From NCBI RefSeq assembly GCF_028858725.1, contig NC_084760.1, forward strand, positions 92,439,867-92,503,866: a stretch of 64,000 bases of DNA. Reading direction: 5' to 3'. The notes under the pieces were generated by a model. The model was not told where the DNA came from, did not search any database, and was given only the letters and a program-made list of their open reading frames with translations. The stretch comes from Colius striatus. Lineage: Eukaryota; Chordata; Aves; Coliiformes; Coliidae. Every line of letters begins with the position of its first letter. Position 1 is the stretch's first letter. The position numbers were made by a program, and so were the translations under genes. Below are positions 39,801 through 49,479 of this stretch, piece after piece.

Positions 39801-42800
39801 CCTGGTGGCACCAGCCCTGGGGACCAGAGGGACATGGGCCATCAGCCATCTCACTTGAAAGAAAAATAGTTGGTGGAAGAGTTTGCCAAATGCTTTCACA
39901 TACTGTTTGTCATCTGTAAAATGTAAGCATGACCTGAAACCTGAACGATTTATTGAGATAGTCTCTGAAATAAGTTTGCAGCCTCAGCGCAGAAGTATCA
40001 TGGTACAAGGCACCTACCCCCTTTCTCTTCTCTCAGTTGTGTTGAACAGAGGTGTTTCTTTTTCAGTACACAACTAATCATTGTACCTGTTGTATTTTTA
40101 ATTTGTTAATACAAATTCATGCAAACTATGGGGTTTTTTCTCTCTCTTTCTTTGCTCTTCTTAAGTTTTCTGGCCAGACAAATGTTCACCTGAGCAAAAA
40201 CTTTTTCCTGACCAACAAAGCCAGAGAAAAATCAAACACCTTTATCAACCTCCGAGAAGTTCTGAACCGGTTCAAGCTCCCTGCAGGGGAATACATCATT
40301 GTGCCCTCCACCTTTGAACCCAACAAGAATGGGGATTTCTGTCTGCGAGTTTTCTCGGAAAAAAACGCCGACTCCACGTATGTAGCTGTTGCTGAACCAG
40401 GCAGGGTGTGCATAGGGCTGATGTCTTCTCCCTCTCACTGGTGTGGAAGGATGGAGCAGCCTAGGGCTGCTTCTGCCCCATCAGAGTCCTGCAGAGAGCA
40501 GGAAGGGGGGATGCAGAGTCACTCTGCACAGAGAGTGTTGCAGCAGCTCTCATTTGTTCCCAGTTTCCTCATGTGCAATTGAGGAAAGTTTGAGTAAGCT
40601 TGGCAGGAAGGAATGGTGGAAAAAAATACTATTAATAATAATAATAATTAGTTATATTATGCTTTGTTATTGTTGTTATTTCCAGTCCTCCCTGAGCAGA
40701 TGTTTTAGTTTGTTGATCTGTAAGCAGCTGGTTGCCACAACACAGGTTGGTCTGTGGAGAGGAGAAAGCCCCAGGGAGCAGCAGGCTGGGCTCTCCTCTT
40801 GGGAAACAGAAATATGTGTGGTTTGCACTGTCTGGGGACACACTAATCACACCTTTCACAGAATCACAGAATGGCAGGGGTTGGAAGGGACCTTTAAATA
40901 TCATCTAGTCTAACCCCCTGCCAAAGCAGGTCAACCTAGATCAGGTCACACAGGAACATGTCCAGGTGGGTTTTGAAAACCTCCAGAGAAGGAGACTCCA
41001 CACCCTCCCTGGGCAGCCTGGGCCAGGGCTCCCTCACCTGAACAGCAAAGGTGTTTCTCCTCATTGAGATCAGGCTGGGAAAAAGTTCAAGATACTTGCT
41101 CAAGTGAGTGATACCTTTGCTAAAACTGAGTTTTAACGGAGATAGCTCAAACTACACCATTAGCCGTGAAGCCATGAAAAAATTTACCTCATCTTAAAGA
41201 ACAACTGGGCTAAGGAGTGTGGGGTCTTTTGCACTGAGTTCCCTAACTCAAAGCAAGGAAAAGACTTTCTACTGTCATACAGCCTTGTGTGCTTCTGTAG
41301 CAGGGAGAACTGGGACATGTGAAGCTTTTGGTGGGCCCTTAGCAGTGCTTAGGCACTGTCTGTAGGTACAGTGCTCCCACAGCAGCTGGAGGACAGTGTG
41401 AAGCACTTCTCCACTCTGGCACACCTGAATGATTTCAAGACTGTCACTTTGTGTTGTTTTGAAGGGGGGAAAAAGGAACAAACAAACAAACCAGACAACT
41501 GGTTAGATAAAGTTTGATTTGCACCTAAGAGCCTGGCCCTGTCTGTGGTTCTGCAAGACATTTCATAGCTTGTAACATGTTTGGAAACTCTTGTTGCCAT
41601 AGCTGGCAAAGTGTTGCTTTCCCTGCTGATATCCAGTGCCTGTGGCTGATTCATCCAGTAACTTGTGAACACTCATTGTTATTCCTATAATTTAAAGAAT
41701 GTCTCTATAATTGAAACTTGAAGGAAGGGCATCAGAAAAGTGTCTTGGTTTGGTTTTAGTATTGGTTTCTTTCTCTTTCTAGGGTTATAGATGACGAAAC
41801 TGAGGCAAATTTTGAAGAGGTATGTCTTAACTGTTTTAAATGGAAATACTCTTGTTGTAAATAAGTGGGGTTGGAGGGCCTGTTCCCTGTGCAGGGCAGC
41901 ATTTTACTGTAAGTGTTATCATCAGAAGTGTTGTCCCACTTTGGAAACAGATCTTTCAATATCCATAGTTAAATGTCCAACGAATGGAAAGAGCACAAGT
42001 AACAACCCAAACATGGATTGTCCTTTATCCACAGTGATGAACTTGGGCTTCCCAGGTAGAGGGGTTCAAATACTCTGCAGAGGTAACAGGAGTCATGGGA
42101 AATTTCCTTTGATTTCTAGGAATCCAGGACTGCAGCCCTTTAGCCATAGGGGTGTGTTTGCGTGGTGAAGATGTTTCTGTGAATAAGTAGTGGCTCACCG
42201 TGCATCTGCATCTCTCTGTGATTCCTGCCCTGCCTCCCCTCAGACTGAGAGCTTAGTTTTGCTTTGTTTTCTTTAAATGAAAACAGCTAGTCCAACAGTA
42301 TTGGCCACAGCAGCAACAGTGAAGTTCAGAATTTGGTAGTGACTTTTTAAAAGTAATATAAAGATTCTTTTTTTCAAGCTTTATAAATTTTTTTGGTAGT
42401 AAAAACCACTGCAAAAGTTCTTAATTTCTGCAGTGTTTGCTGCACTAGCATTTTGAGGTGCCCCTGAAAATAAAACTGATTAAAATTGAAGTGAAAGCAT
42501 CTTGTACCATCAACTTTTGCCATTTAAGTTGTGTTTTACTAGGGGTAAGGAAATGCATTAAGTCTTCCTCAGGCTGACAAGTTCCTCCTTTCCGTCTTGT
42601 CTGTTTCTCTCTTCTAGACTGAAATTAGTGAAGATGACATCGAACCCAGCTTCAAAAAGCTTTTTGGACAGCTAGCAGGAAGTGTGAGTGTTTTTCTGTT
42701 AGTATCTTACCCACTCACCCATGTTACCATTTAGTGATGGAGTTTATTTCTTGTGCTGAGTCAGATCTCAAGCATGTGCATAATTGTGCAAAAAAACCTG

Positions 42801-45800
42801 TGTAGTTACCTGTCTGCTTACACAGCAGATTTGTGAGCACTCCCAGCGAACAGTCTTTGCACTGCAGGCTCAACTTTGGTCTCTGCACATCCCTAATTCT
42901 GTCCTTTGGGCAACGAATTTGGCACAGGCACATGGGTCCATCTGGGAGAGGATGAGGGCTGGGCCCTGCCTGCCTGAGAGCTCAGGCAGACCCCACAGCC
43001 CATGTGCCTGGGATCTGGTGGTCTCCTGGGAGTGGGGAGAGCTTACCTACCACTTGTGTTTCTATCCAAGGGAAACAAACTCCAAGGGATATTTACACTC
43101 AGCTGACTCACCCAAAGGGGTCAGAAGCTGCTTAGAGGATGGTGTCTGCACAGTATAAAAAACTTGTTCTCCTCTCTTCCACAGGATGGGGAGATCTCCG
43201 CCTTCGAACTGCGCAATATCTTGAATAAAGTCCTGGCCAAACGTACGTACCTTCCTCTGCCTGCAGCTTCAGGTGGCCACCAGCAAGTTCCCAGTGTGGC
43301 TATGAGGGCTCAGAGGGCACCACTGACCCCCTGAGGCAAAGTCAGAGCCTTGGGCTCTGTCCCAGGCCCGCGGCTCAGTGCACCACACAGCCACGTGCCC
43401 TGCTTCTTCAGGTGCTGTGCATACAGGGCTTACGCTTCAGCAGGGCACACACACCAGTGCCTTTGATCCCAGCATGTGCTACTGGGAATTGGCTGCCAGG
43501 AAGATGGGTGCATTTGATTAGTGCTTGATAATAATCAAGATGAGGTATTGCTGCTGTGTTAGTATTGAATCACTCAGCATTCAGACTGTAGCCCAGCCAA
43601 GGGTCTGAGGCATCCCTGAGGAGGGGGAGAAGCTGTGAAACTGTGGCTGGCTTTTTCTGTGAAGTGATTTGGAGCTTGAGTCTGCATTGTTTTCCTTTGC
43701 ATTAAACAGTGCTCAAGAAGTAAGTGCTTGGAGAAACAAGCATCTCTCTAATTTCCAAAGTAAAACCTTATCCACGTAGCCAGAGCCATGTTGTGTGTCT
43801 GTGTGCACCAGCCAGTTAGCAATGGTGTATCGCTGCTTACCAAGCTTGATGTTCTTCCCTTGTGTGAAGCTACTGCCGCTGACCTCCATAGGTCAGCTAG
43901 AGTCCACGTTGTCCACTGAAGTCCACCCTTGTCTTTACAGTCAGACAGTAAGGGCAGGAAAGCTTCTGTAGCACACCTACAAACTAGACTAACCAGGCTG
44001 CTTGCTCGGGAAAGCACCACAGCTAACTCGCTCTACGCCCCTTCCTTCTTCACCTGCAAAGGAAGCCACCAATGACAGGGAAGCAAATAAGGGCTGACGT
44101 GTATTGCAGTGGTTACAGAGCTCATGAGCTACATAGGAGGGTGCTGTGGTACATGGCATGGCATGATGATCCTGTCTTTTGCTCTTTCTTTACAGGCCAA
44201 GATATTAAATCTGATGGCTTTAGTATTGAGACATGTAAAATAATGGTTGACCTGTTAGATGTATCCTTTAAAGCTGTTCCTAGGTGATATTCATCTGCCT
44301 GTGCTCAAGTAGGTGACCTCCCTTTGCAGTGGTGGGTCCCTACTGATGTAATTATGGCTCCTGAGGTGGAGAAAATGATTTTACCCTGGTTCCCTTGAAA
44401 ATAGTATGGGCTGCCATCTGTTTACATCTGACCGTGGCACATGCATTCTTCCAGGCATTAGGGAAAATCCATTCTCAGAGAGGACAAACTGCTTTCAAGT
44501 GTTCTCAGCTCTTGCATGTTCTGGTTGAGCTGAGGACAAAGTGGTTTTAGTGCTGGAAAAAGGCACCTAACTCTCAGCCCACTGTGGATAGCTTTGGCTA
44601 TATAGTTTGAACATGCACCTCTGGCTACACTTCACTGCTCTCTTAACTTGCCTAGTGTTGGCAAGGGCATTGTAAAGCCATGAGGACTTAGCAAATAGAA
44701 CATGAGGGGAAGACATTCCAGAAGCAGAGTATGCTGGATTTTAGGAGCTCTTACTCCTAAGAATATGGGCAAAAGCGTAGGATGAAGGGTCAAGTCTAAG
44801 AATAGTTGTGTTCATCTTCTCTGTGCAGTGGGAGTTGAATTGCAGAGTTAGAAAAAGGGAAAATTACACATGCAGCAGTCCATAGGAACTCTTTGGCACT
44901 TCTGGGGAGCAATGCCATACCCAGGTTCTTTTGTTAGCTGTTTATACAAGAACTTAAGCTCTCCAAATAGCAGGCTTGGTTGTGGCTTTTCCTGTTTATC
45001 ATCCAGAGTTAGGACTCATGCTCCTGTAACTGCAGGTGTTGAACCCACAACGCAGAACAGAATGGCATCTTCTCAGTGGTTTTATCCATGTATTGAAAAA
45101 ATAGAAAGCTGCCAAAGGAGGAGCAGAAGGAGATTGTGACCTGATCATGGTTTAAAAGATTCAATCATGTTGTTGATTTAGAAAGGCATCTTGGACAAGA
45201 ATTGTGTGTACAACAGGATGAGTCCTTCAGAGACGACTTGCATCACTTACTAATTGCAGTTTTAAGTCACAACTGCCTAGATAAGTAAGCCCAGCACAGG
45301 GAGGAGAAACCCCTTTTCTTTCCCTTCAGAGAGATTCCCTTAACTCAAAGAAGAATGATGGCAGTGGTAAACTTGGACTGAAGGAGTTCTACACCCTCTG
45401 GACAAAGATTCAGAAATACCAGGTAAGATGCAACCTCTGTTGGGAGAACATGCAGTCAGATGTAGAGATAACTGTAGGCTGCTTTGCTTCACACATGTCC
45501 AAAGCAGGAGCTTCTGCTTCAGCTCACAATGTATTTGTGTCCTTGGTCCCCTAGATTTTGTCCCTCAGGGCCCAGGGGTGTGATAGCTTCAGCCTTATGT
45601 GAAGGACTGAACGAGGGGCTACTTCTCGTAGCCCCTCTCTGGGAGGGGTTTTTGGTTTAACTCTCCTCCAGATATGTTTAGCTTGCCCATTTAACACTGA
45701 GTTTGGTGGCAGCTGTGCTGCTGTGGTAAGGATAGTGCTATTTTGCACAGGCCTTCAAGCAGTTCTCTGGAGTCTTGATCTGCTCTGGTGCTGCATTGGA

Positions 45801-48407
45801 GCAACTTAACTTTCTAAAGCTGCTTTTCGATCAACTCAGAGACAAGTACCCACTCCTTCAGACCAACATTGCAGATGCTCCTGAGTAACGTGCAGGCTGC
45901 AGTTCCAAGTTTAAGACAAAAGCCAGAACACACTCTGAATTACTTGCCAAGTTCTGACTTTGGCTTTTGTGTTCTACAGAAAATTTACAGGGAGATTGAT
46001 GTGGATCGATCCGGTACCATGAATTCATATGAGATGAGGAGAGCGCTGGAAACAGCAGGTATTTATCCTGGTCTGTCTCTTTCTAGGATTACATCAGTTT
46101 CAAGCTGGGTTGCTAGATGCTCACCGGTCTTCTGTGTATCCCTTGTAAGATGAAAGATCCCACCTTCCCAGGTCTGAAAGGCCTCAATTTAATCTAGATA
46201 CTCGGCTTGGACTCTTGGCTCTGTGTAGTAGCGTCCTGCCACGTAGACATGCTAAAAGTATCTCAATGGAGTGGCCAGATTTTGGAGAAGCAAAAGTAAC
46301 TGCAGTAATCTGGGTTTTGTGACAGCATATTCTTGTCTGTCAATGAGTCTCTCTGGGTATATGTGGGTTGGGCATAAGCCAGTAAAACTGGGATACGGTT
46401 GTGACTCAGGGAATGGAAGTGGCTTGACCAAGAGGTGATTGCTCACAAGAGCATTACAAGAAGAGTCAGTTTGCTACTGCAACTACTGCAAACCAAATCT
46501 GATTTACAGGGCTGAGTGAGTGGGGGGTAGCACGGAGCCACACAATCCCAAGTTAACTTCCTGATCTTGTGGAGCCTCCTTAACGTCTGTGTTTGGCCTC
46601 TCTGGAGCTTTCCCCTCCTGTCACCACTTAAGATGAGACAGCATTGCTTTTTTTGCACCAAAGTTTAGATACTCTTTGAAAACAGAGACCCATTTGCCCA
46701 CAGAAAGTCACTGCTTCATCTTAGGTCTCAGCTGGCTGAGTCTGGCAGCCACCTTGTCACCCAGGGAAGGACTAGGAGATGGAATAAGTAGCTGTCCCCC
46801 CTGGGAAACAGGCGTACAGGTGCAGGAGCACACACAGCAGGAAAAGCACTTGTGACTTAAGTCACAGCTCTAAATCACTCCCAAGTACAGAAGGGGTTGT
46901 TGAGAGTTTCAAAAATGGGATAAATACTTTTAAAATTAGAATTTAACCAAAAGTTGCTAATTGAATTTCTGGCAGTGTGCAAGGTTAGGGATTTTTTTGT
47001 TGTTGATTGGAGCTTCTTGCACTTTCTTCTTCCTCTTTAAATCCTTGACACTGTACTTTTAGGGTTCAAATTGAATGGCCAGTTACATCAAGTCATTGTG
47101 GCTCGTTTTGCCGATGAGGACCTCATCATTGACTTTGACAACTTTGTCCGCTGTTTGATTCGTCTGGAAACCTTGTTCAGTGAGTACACACAATAACCAG
47201 ACCAGCTCTGTTGCTCTGTGTTTTTGAGGCCAGGATAATTTATTCAGAAAACTTCATGCTGGAACCAAGGGAACTTCAAAGCAGAGCTGTCAATTTGGCA
47301 ACCCATCTCCCCCTAGATCTACGACTCCGCCAGACTGCTGTACAGTCAGTCTTCCATGCAAGCAACTGATGACTGAAAACCAAAAATCAATCTGAACCCT
47401 TAGAAAATTGACAAATAATGTTAACATTGCATCCTGAACCACTAAAAGTGTTCAGCCTTGTTTTTGCACACCAGCATGTGATGACTTTACAATGGCCTTT
47501 TCTAGTTTGGGGTGTAGACCATTGACGTGAAGTTTAGAACCTGGGCCTAAATTCCTTTTTGATCCTGAAGCACAAGTAAGGGGAAGGTTCTCTAATTCTT
47601 TCTTACATTCATTCTCATTTGTCATCTCCATTACCACAGAAATGTTTAGAAAGCTGGACACCGAGAAAACGGGAACAATAGAACTGAATCTCATTAATGT
47701 AAGTTTCTTTAGCTCTAAAACATTTAGGGGGGGCGGGTTCTTGGGGAGCGGGGAGGGAAAGGAAGGGTTTAACAGTAGAGACAGTCCTGCTCTCTTTTGA
47801 CTGATTGTGGCTGGTTATAAATACTCACACAGTGTGGGGTTGATGTAGCAAACTGTGTTTATAAGCAAACTCTTAAGAAAGGTGACCCTTTTCCACAAGG
47901 TACCTACATTGTATTGTAACAGGCCAGGTTACTTGAACCCGATGCCACTTATCGCTTACTGGCAGGAATTTTGGCTGCTGTGTGCACAGTGCAGGCTGCT
48001 TCTCTGCCTTTTCTGTCAACAAAAGGGGAAAAGGGAGGTACAATAATGACTCATGGTATCAACACTGTCTGCTTCTTTTTGCACCACATGTGCATCACAG
48101 GAGTAAGTTAGGAACAAACCATCCTCATACACATGTGCAACTTCCTTATTATCCAAACATAACTTATTTCTGGATCTATATGAGGAATGGGCAAATAATC
48201 CTCAAACTCTTCTGACTTGAAATTCATATTTCATTTAAGCCATTCAGGAAAGATCCTAAAATTACTTCTGTAACAACAGGCTTTCTTCCTCATACTAGAA
48301 AGGGGAAGATGCATATTTGGTACAGGTATTTTTACTAAACTTAACCTTGGGCTGTTTTCCTCTCTCTCTCTCTTTCTCCTTGTAGTGGCTGTGCTTTACT
48401 GTCATTT
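21517..48407 (+). CDS. CAPN2: Calpain-2 (m-calpain) catalytic subunit, complete, 21 coding exons
   Basis: Ca2+-dependent cysteine protease that forms m-calpain with the small subunit CAPNS1. It makes limited cuts in cytoskeletal and signalling proteins in the cytosol. Exons: 21517..21753, 22818..22887, 30594..30712, 31092..31225, 32076..32244, 34233..34316, 35771..35856, 36557..36631, 36858..37018, 37361..37530, 38645..38656, 40166..40377, 41783..41819, 42618..42683, 43185..43242, 44196..44260, 45354..45422, 45980..46058, 47063..47179, 47640..47698 and 48384..48407. They sum to 2103 nt, 700 codons plus stop, the human CAPN2 length. Order: anchor helix, PC1, PC2 (C105, H262, N286), CBSW domain with acidic loop [13 protein letters not shown], then penta-EF-hand. 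The start at 21517 (MAGMAAAV) has G at -3 and +4. Odd points: a GC donor after exon 10, a 12-nt exon 11 and several possible acceptors at exon 17. Confidence 0.96.
21754..22817. other. CAPN2 intron 1
   Basis: The 5' part is still GC-rich (CpG island edge). It then holds a CR1-type fragment at about 22.01-22.24 kb. No gene seen. Confidence 0.6.
22008..22241 (+). repeat. CR1-like LINE fragment (divergent subfamily)
   Basis: Plus orientation. Contains the pattern gattggacattaagaagaac, then ggaacaggctgccgggggag, and ends with aacaattccatgattccgtg. It differs from the other CR1 copies in the window, so it is probably another subfamily. Confidence 0.75.
22818..22887 (+). CDS. CAPN2: CAPN2 coding exon 2
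   Basis: 70 nt, residues 80-102, [20 protein letters not shown] and on. Acceptor gttcacag, donor gtaagg. Confidence 0.94.
22888..30593. other. CAPN2 intron 2 (about 7.7 kb)
   Basis: Largest CAPN2 intron. It holds a short CR1 tail at about 25.31-25.40 kb and a small local duplication around 28.39-28.43 kb. I recognise no exon, RNA gene or other element. Confidence 0.6.
25313..25396 (+). repeat. CR1 LINE 3' tail
   Basis: Short plus-orientation tail. Carries ggggttggactagatgatct and ends in accattctataattctatg. Confidence 0.85.
30594..30712 (+). CDS. CAPN2: CAPN2 coding exon 3 (catalytic Cys)
   Basis: 119 nt, residues 103-142. Carries [20 protein letters not shown] with C105. Acceptor tatcacag, donor gtaggt. 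Confidence 0.96.
31092..31225 (+). CDS. CAPN2: CAPN2 coding exon 4
   Basis: 134 nt, residues 143-186, [20 protein letters not shown] through LLEKAYAK. About 91% G/C at third positions, and nearly identical to CAPN8 exon 4 over its first 57 nt (one difference). Confidence 0.96.
32076..32244 (+). CDS. CAPN2: CAPN2 coding exon 5
   Basis: 169 nt, residues 187-243, [20 protein letters not shown] through LLGCSID. Acceptor tcatgcag, donor gtgagt. Confidence 0.96.
34233..34316 (+). CDS. CAPN2: CAPN2 coding exon 6 (catalytic His)
   Basis: 84 nt, residues 244-271, ending [14 protein letters not shown] with H262. Acceptor cctccag, donor gtgagt. Confidence 0.96.
35771..35856 (+). CDS. CAPN2: CAPN2 coding exon 7 (catalytic Asn)
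   Basis: 86 nt, residues 272-299, [20 protein letters not shown] with N286 and W288. Acceptor catcag, donor gtgagt. Confidence 0.96.
36557..36631 (+). CDS. CAPN2: CAPN2 coding exon 8
   Basis: 75 nt, residues 300-324, [20 protein letters not shown] then DGEF. End of PC2. Acceptor tctttcag, donor gtaagt. Confidence 0.95.
36858..37018 (+). CDS. CAPN2: CAPN2 coding exon 9
   Basis: 161 nt, residues 325-378, [20 protein letters not shown] through AGGCRNYP. Junction of PC2 and the CBSW (C2-like) domain. Acceptor tcccacag, donor gtaagt. Confidence 0.95.
37361..37530 (+). CDS. CAPN2: CAPN2 coding exon 10 (GC donor)
   Basis: 170 nt, residues 379-435, [20 protein letters not shown], then [20 protein letters not shown] and IYE. 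It holds the acidic loop of the CBSW domain and a basic run. The donor is GAG|gcaagt, not GT. This is the only junction that keeps the frame into exon 11. Confidence 0.93.
37720..37885 (+). repeat. Old CR1 relic
   Basis: Heavily diverged CR1-like tail. It has attcctggagatgttcaaac, then ggattggatgagatggccca, in the order seen in CR1 3' ends. It finishes in two near copies of an ataatayTCTGTGCCTC unit in place of the usual tail. Confidence 0.6.
38645..38656 (+). CDS. CAPN2: CAPN2 coding exon 11 (12-nt microexon)
   Basis: Four codons, VPPE (residues 436-439), between cttgcag and gtatgt. The equivalent 4-residue piece in human CAPN2 is VPEE. Including it makes the total exactly 700 residues. Confidence 0.9.
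40166..40377 (+). CDS. CAPN2: CAPN2 coding exon 12
   Basis: 212 nt, residues 440-509, [20 protein letters not shown], then [15 protein letters not shown] and [19 protein letters not shown]. Rest of the CBSW domain. Acceptor cttaag, donor gtatgt. Confidence 0.95.
40631..40650. repeat. (TAA)n triplet repeat
   Basis: Short ATA/TAA run in CAPN2 intron 12. Confidence 0.75.
40857..41070 (-). repeat. CR1 LINE 3' fragment
   Basis: Minus orientation in CAPN2 intron 12. It begins cacagaatcacagaatggca, then gttggaagggacctttaaat, and runs into the ctccctgggcagcctgggcc block of the ORF2 end. Confidence 0.88.
41783..41819 (+). CDS. CAPN2: CAPN2 coding exon 13
   Basis: 37 nt, [12 protein letters not shown] (to residue 522). 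Acidic linker between CBSW and the penta-EF-hand domain. Acceptor ttctag, donor gtatgt. Confidence 0.93.
42618..42683 (+). CDS. CAPN2: CAPN2 coding exon 14
   Basis: 66 nt, residues 523-544, [20 protein letters not shown] then GS. First helix of EF-hand 1. Acceptor cttctag, donor gtgagt. Confidence 0.93.
43185..43242 (+). CDS. CAPN2: CAPN2 coding exon 15
   Basis: 58 nt, [19 protein letters not shown] (residues 545-563). Completes EF-hand 1. Acceptor ttccacag, donor gtacgt. Confidence 0.94.
44196..44260 (+). CDS. CAPN2: CAPN2 coding exon 16
   Basis: 65 nt, residues 564-585, [20 protein letters not shown] then LD. Its last Asp is loop position 1 of EF-hand 2. The donor gtatcc is weak. Confidence 0.9.
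45354..45422 (+). CDS. CAPN2: CAPN2 coding exon 17
   Basis: 69 nt, residues 586-608, [20 protein letters not shown] then KYQ. Joined to exon 16 it gives the 12-residue EF-2 loop [13 protein letters not shown] chose start 45354 because it restores that loop and the 700-residue total. In-frame acceptors also exist just before 45351 and 45330. Confidence 0.82.
45980..46058 (+). CDS. CAPN2: CAPN2 coding exon 18
   Basis: 79 nt, residues 609-634, [20 protein letters not shown] then RALETA. EF-hand 3 with loop [12 protein letters not shown]. Acceptor ttctacag, donor gtattt. Confidence 0.94.
47063..47179 (+). CDS. CAPN2: CAPN2 coding exon 19
   Basis: 117 nt, residues 635-673, [20 protein letters not shown] then [21 protein letters not shown]-hand 4. 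Acceptor cttttag, donor gtgagt. Confidence 0.95.
47640..47698 (+). CDS. CAPN2: CAPN2 coding exon 20
   Basis: 59 nt, residues 674-693, [21 protein letters not shown]-hand 5, the hand that pairs with the small subunit. Acceptor taccacag, donor gtaagt. Confidence 0.94.
48384..48407 (+). CDS. CAPN2: CAPN2 coding exon 21 (C-terminus and stop)
   Basis: WLCFTVI followed by TGA, residues 694-700. The acceptor cttgtag follows a long CT-rich tract at about 48.357-48.380 kb. Confidence 0.93.
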
Positions 48408-49073
48408 GAGCCACTCGTGTCAGCTCAAGAGACCTCAAAAAAAGAGCAAAATCAGGTGAAGATAATCAAAGACACAAGTATTACCCCAACGTGAATGTGC
48501 CTTAACCTACGCATGGCAAGTTTTGCACAGTTATAAGAAAGTGTTCAACAGAAGAATCTGCCACCTCATTTTCATGGGTTTGACAGTCTTTATCTGTTAC
48601 TATATATCCTCTGTACAAAAGCTTTAATTTAGTATAAGCCCTCAGTGCAACTTTTGAAGGTGCTGCTTGGCTAATATCTTTGTATTTAAAGTGTTTTACA
48701 TGCCTTGGAGAAGGAAAAAAGCTCATTAGACCTCAACAGTCTTGTTTGGCAAGTGCTTTCTGAATAACTCCACTGTATCCTGCATATCTGAAGGTAGAAA
48801 AGGGATGGGGTTGTATCTCTCCGAATACAGGTGTTTAGGTAAGATGTGTGTCCCTGTATGCTTTCTGTCAAGCCCCAGCCTTATGCTGGTTAAGTATCAG
48901 TTGAAAAATTCAAGGTGCAAGTACATGTTTGACCAAACTGAAGAACAAGTCTTTCCCTCCTGGCCCTTGATGTGCCTGTGGCAGGAGGCTGATGGCAGAC
49001 AGACTGTTCCAAGAGAAAACCTCTGGGCTCAGGTAGAATCTAAATTTCCTGTATTGTATTACAAAAGAAGACA

Positions 49074-49079
49074 AATAAA
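49074..49079 (+). terminator. CAPN2: Polyadenylation signal, CAPN2 (proximal)
   Basis: Canonical AATAAA about 670 nt after the CAPN2 stop. Confidence 0.6.
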
Positions 49080-49106
49080 ATGAAGTATTCAAGTAAAAAC
49101 ATTAGA

Positions 49107-49112
49107 AATAAA
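49107..49112 (+). terminator. CAPN2: Polyadenylation signal, CAPN2 (distal)
   Basis: Second AATAAA 33 nt downstream. It is followed within 20 nt by a T-rich stretch and then a GT-rich one, as expected near a cleavage site. Confidence 0.65.
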
Positions 49113-49479
49113 GACTGTTATTCCTTCAGTCTGGAGCTGGCTAGGCACTAAGGGGGTGTGTCAGTTAATGAGAGGCTAGTTGGTCTTTAACTGATACTTG
49201 AAAAAGCTGAAGCTTTGCAAGAAGGGAGTTGACACTATATATAAACCCCATAACCAGCCTATTAAAAGTCATGAGCAGATTGCTGCTTCCAGGAGTTCCC
49301 ACCACAGCTGGCCCAAGTTTGCTCACCCAGAGAACTACATCCTCCTTCCTACAAAGCATTTGTGTTCATCAGCATGGTTTCAGTTATTAATAAGGACTTA
49401 CCTAGTAGGAAAACCCAAGTGTGAAGGGTGAGGCGAGGCACTTCATAAATAATTCTTTCCCTTAAGGAAAGATTGGATC

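Larger units (their letters stand above)
37531..44195. other. CAPN2 introns 10-15 with small exons
   Basis: Starts at the GC donor of intron 10. Apart from exons 11-15 it holds an old CR1 relic (about 37.72-37.88 kb), a CR1 tail (about 40.86-41.07 kb) and a short ATA-type triplet run (about 40.63-40.65 kb). Confidence 0.6.
44261..48383. other. CAPN2 introns 16-20 with exons 17-20
   Basis: Between exons 17-20 I see unique intron sequence, T-rich stretches and the CT-rich tract before exon 21. No other element was recognised. Confidence 0.55.
48408..49130 (+). other. CAPN2: CAPN2 3' UTR (predicted)
   Basis: Extends from the stop codon to just beyond two AATAAA signals. The end is estimated from the second signal plus 15-20 nt. 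Confidence 0.65.
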
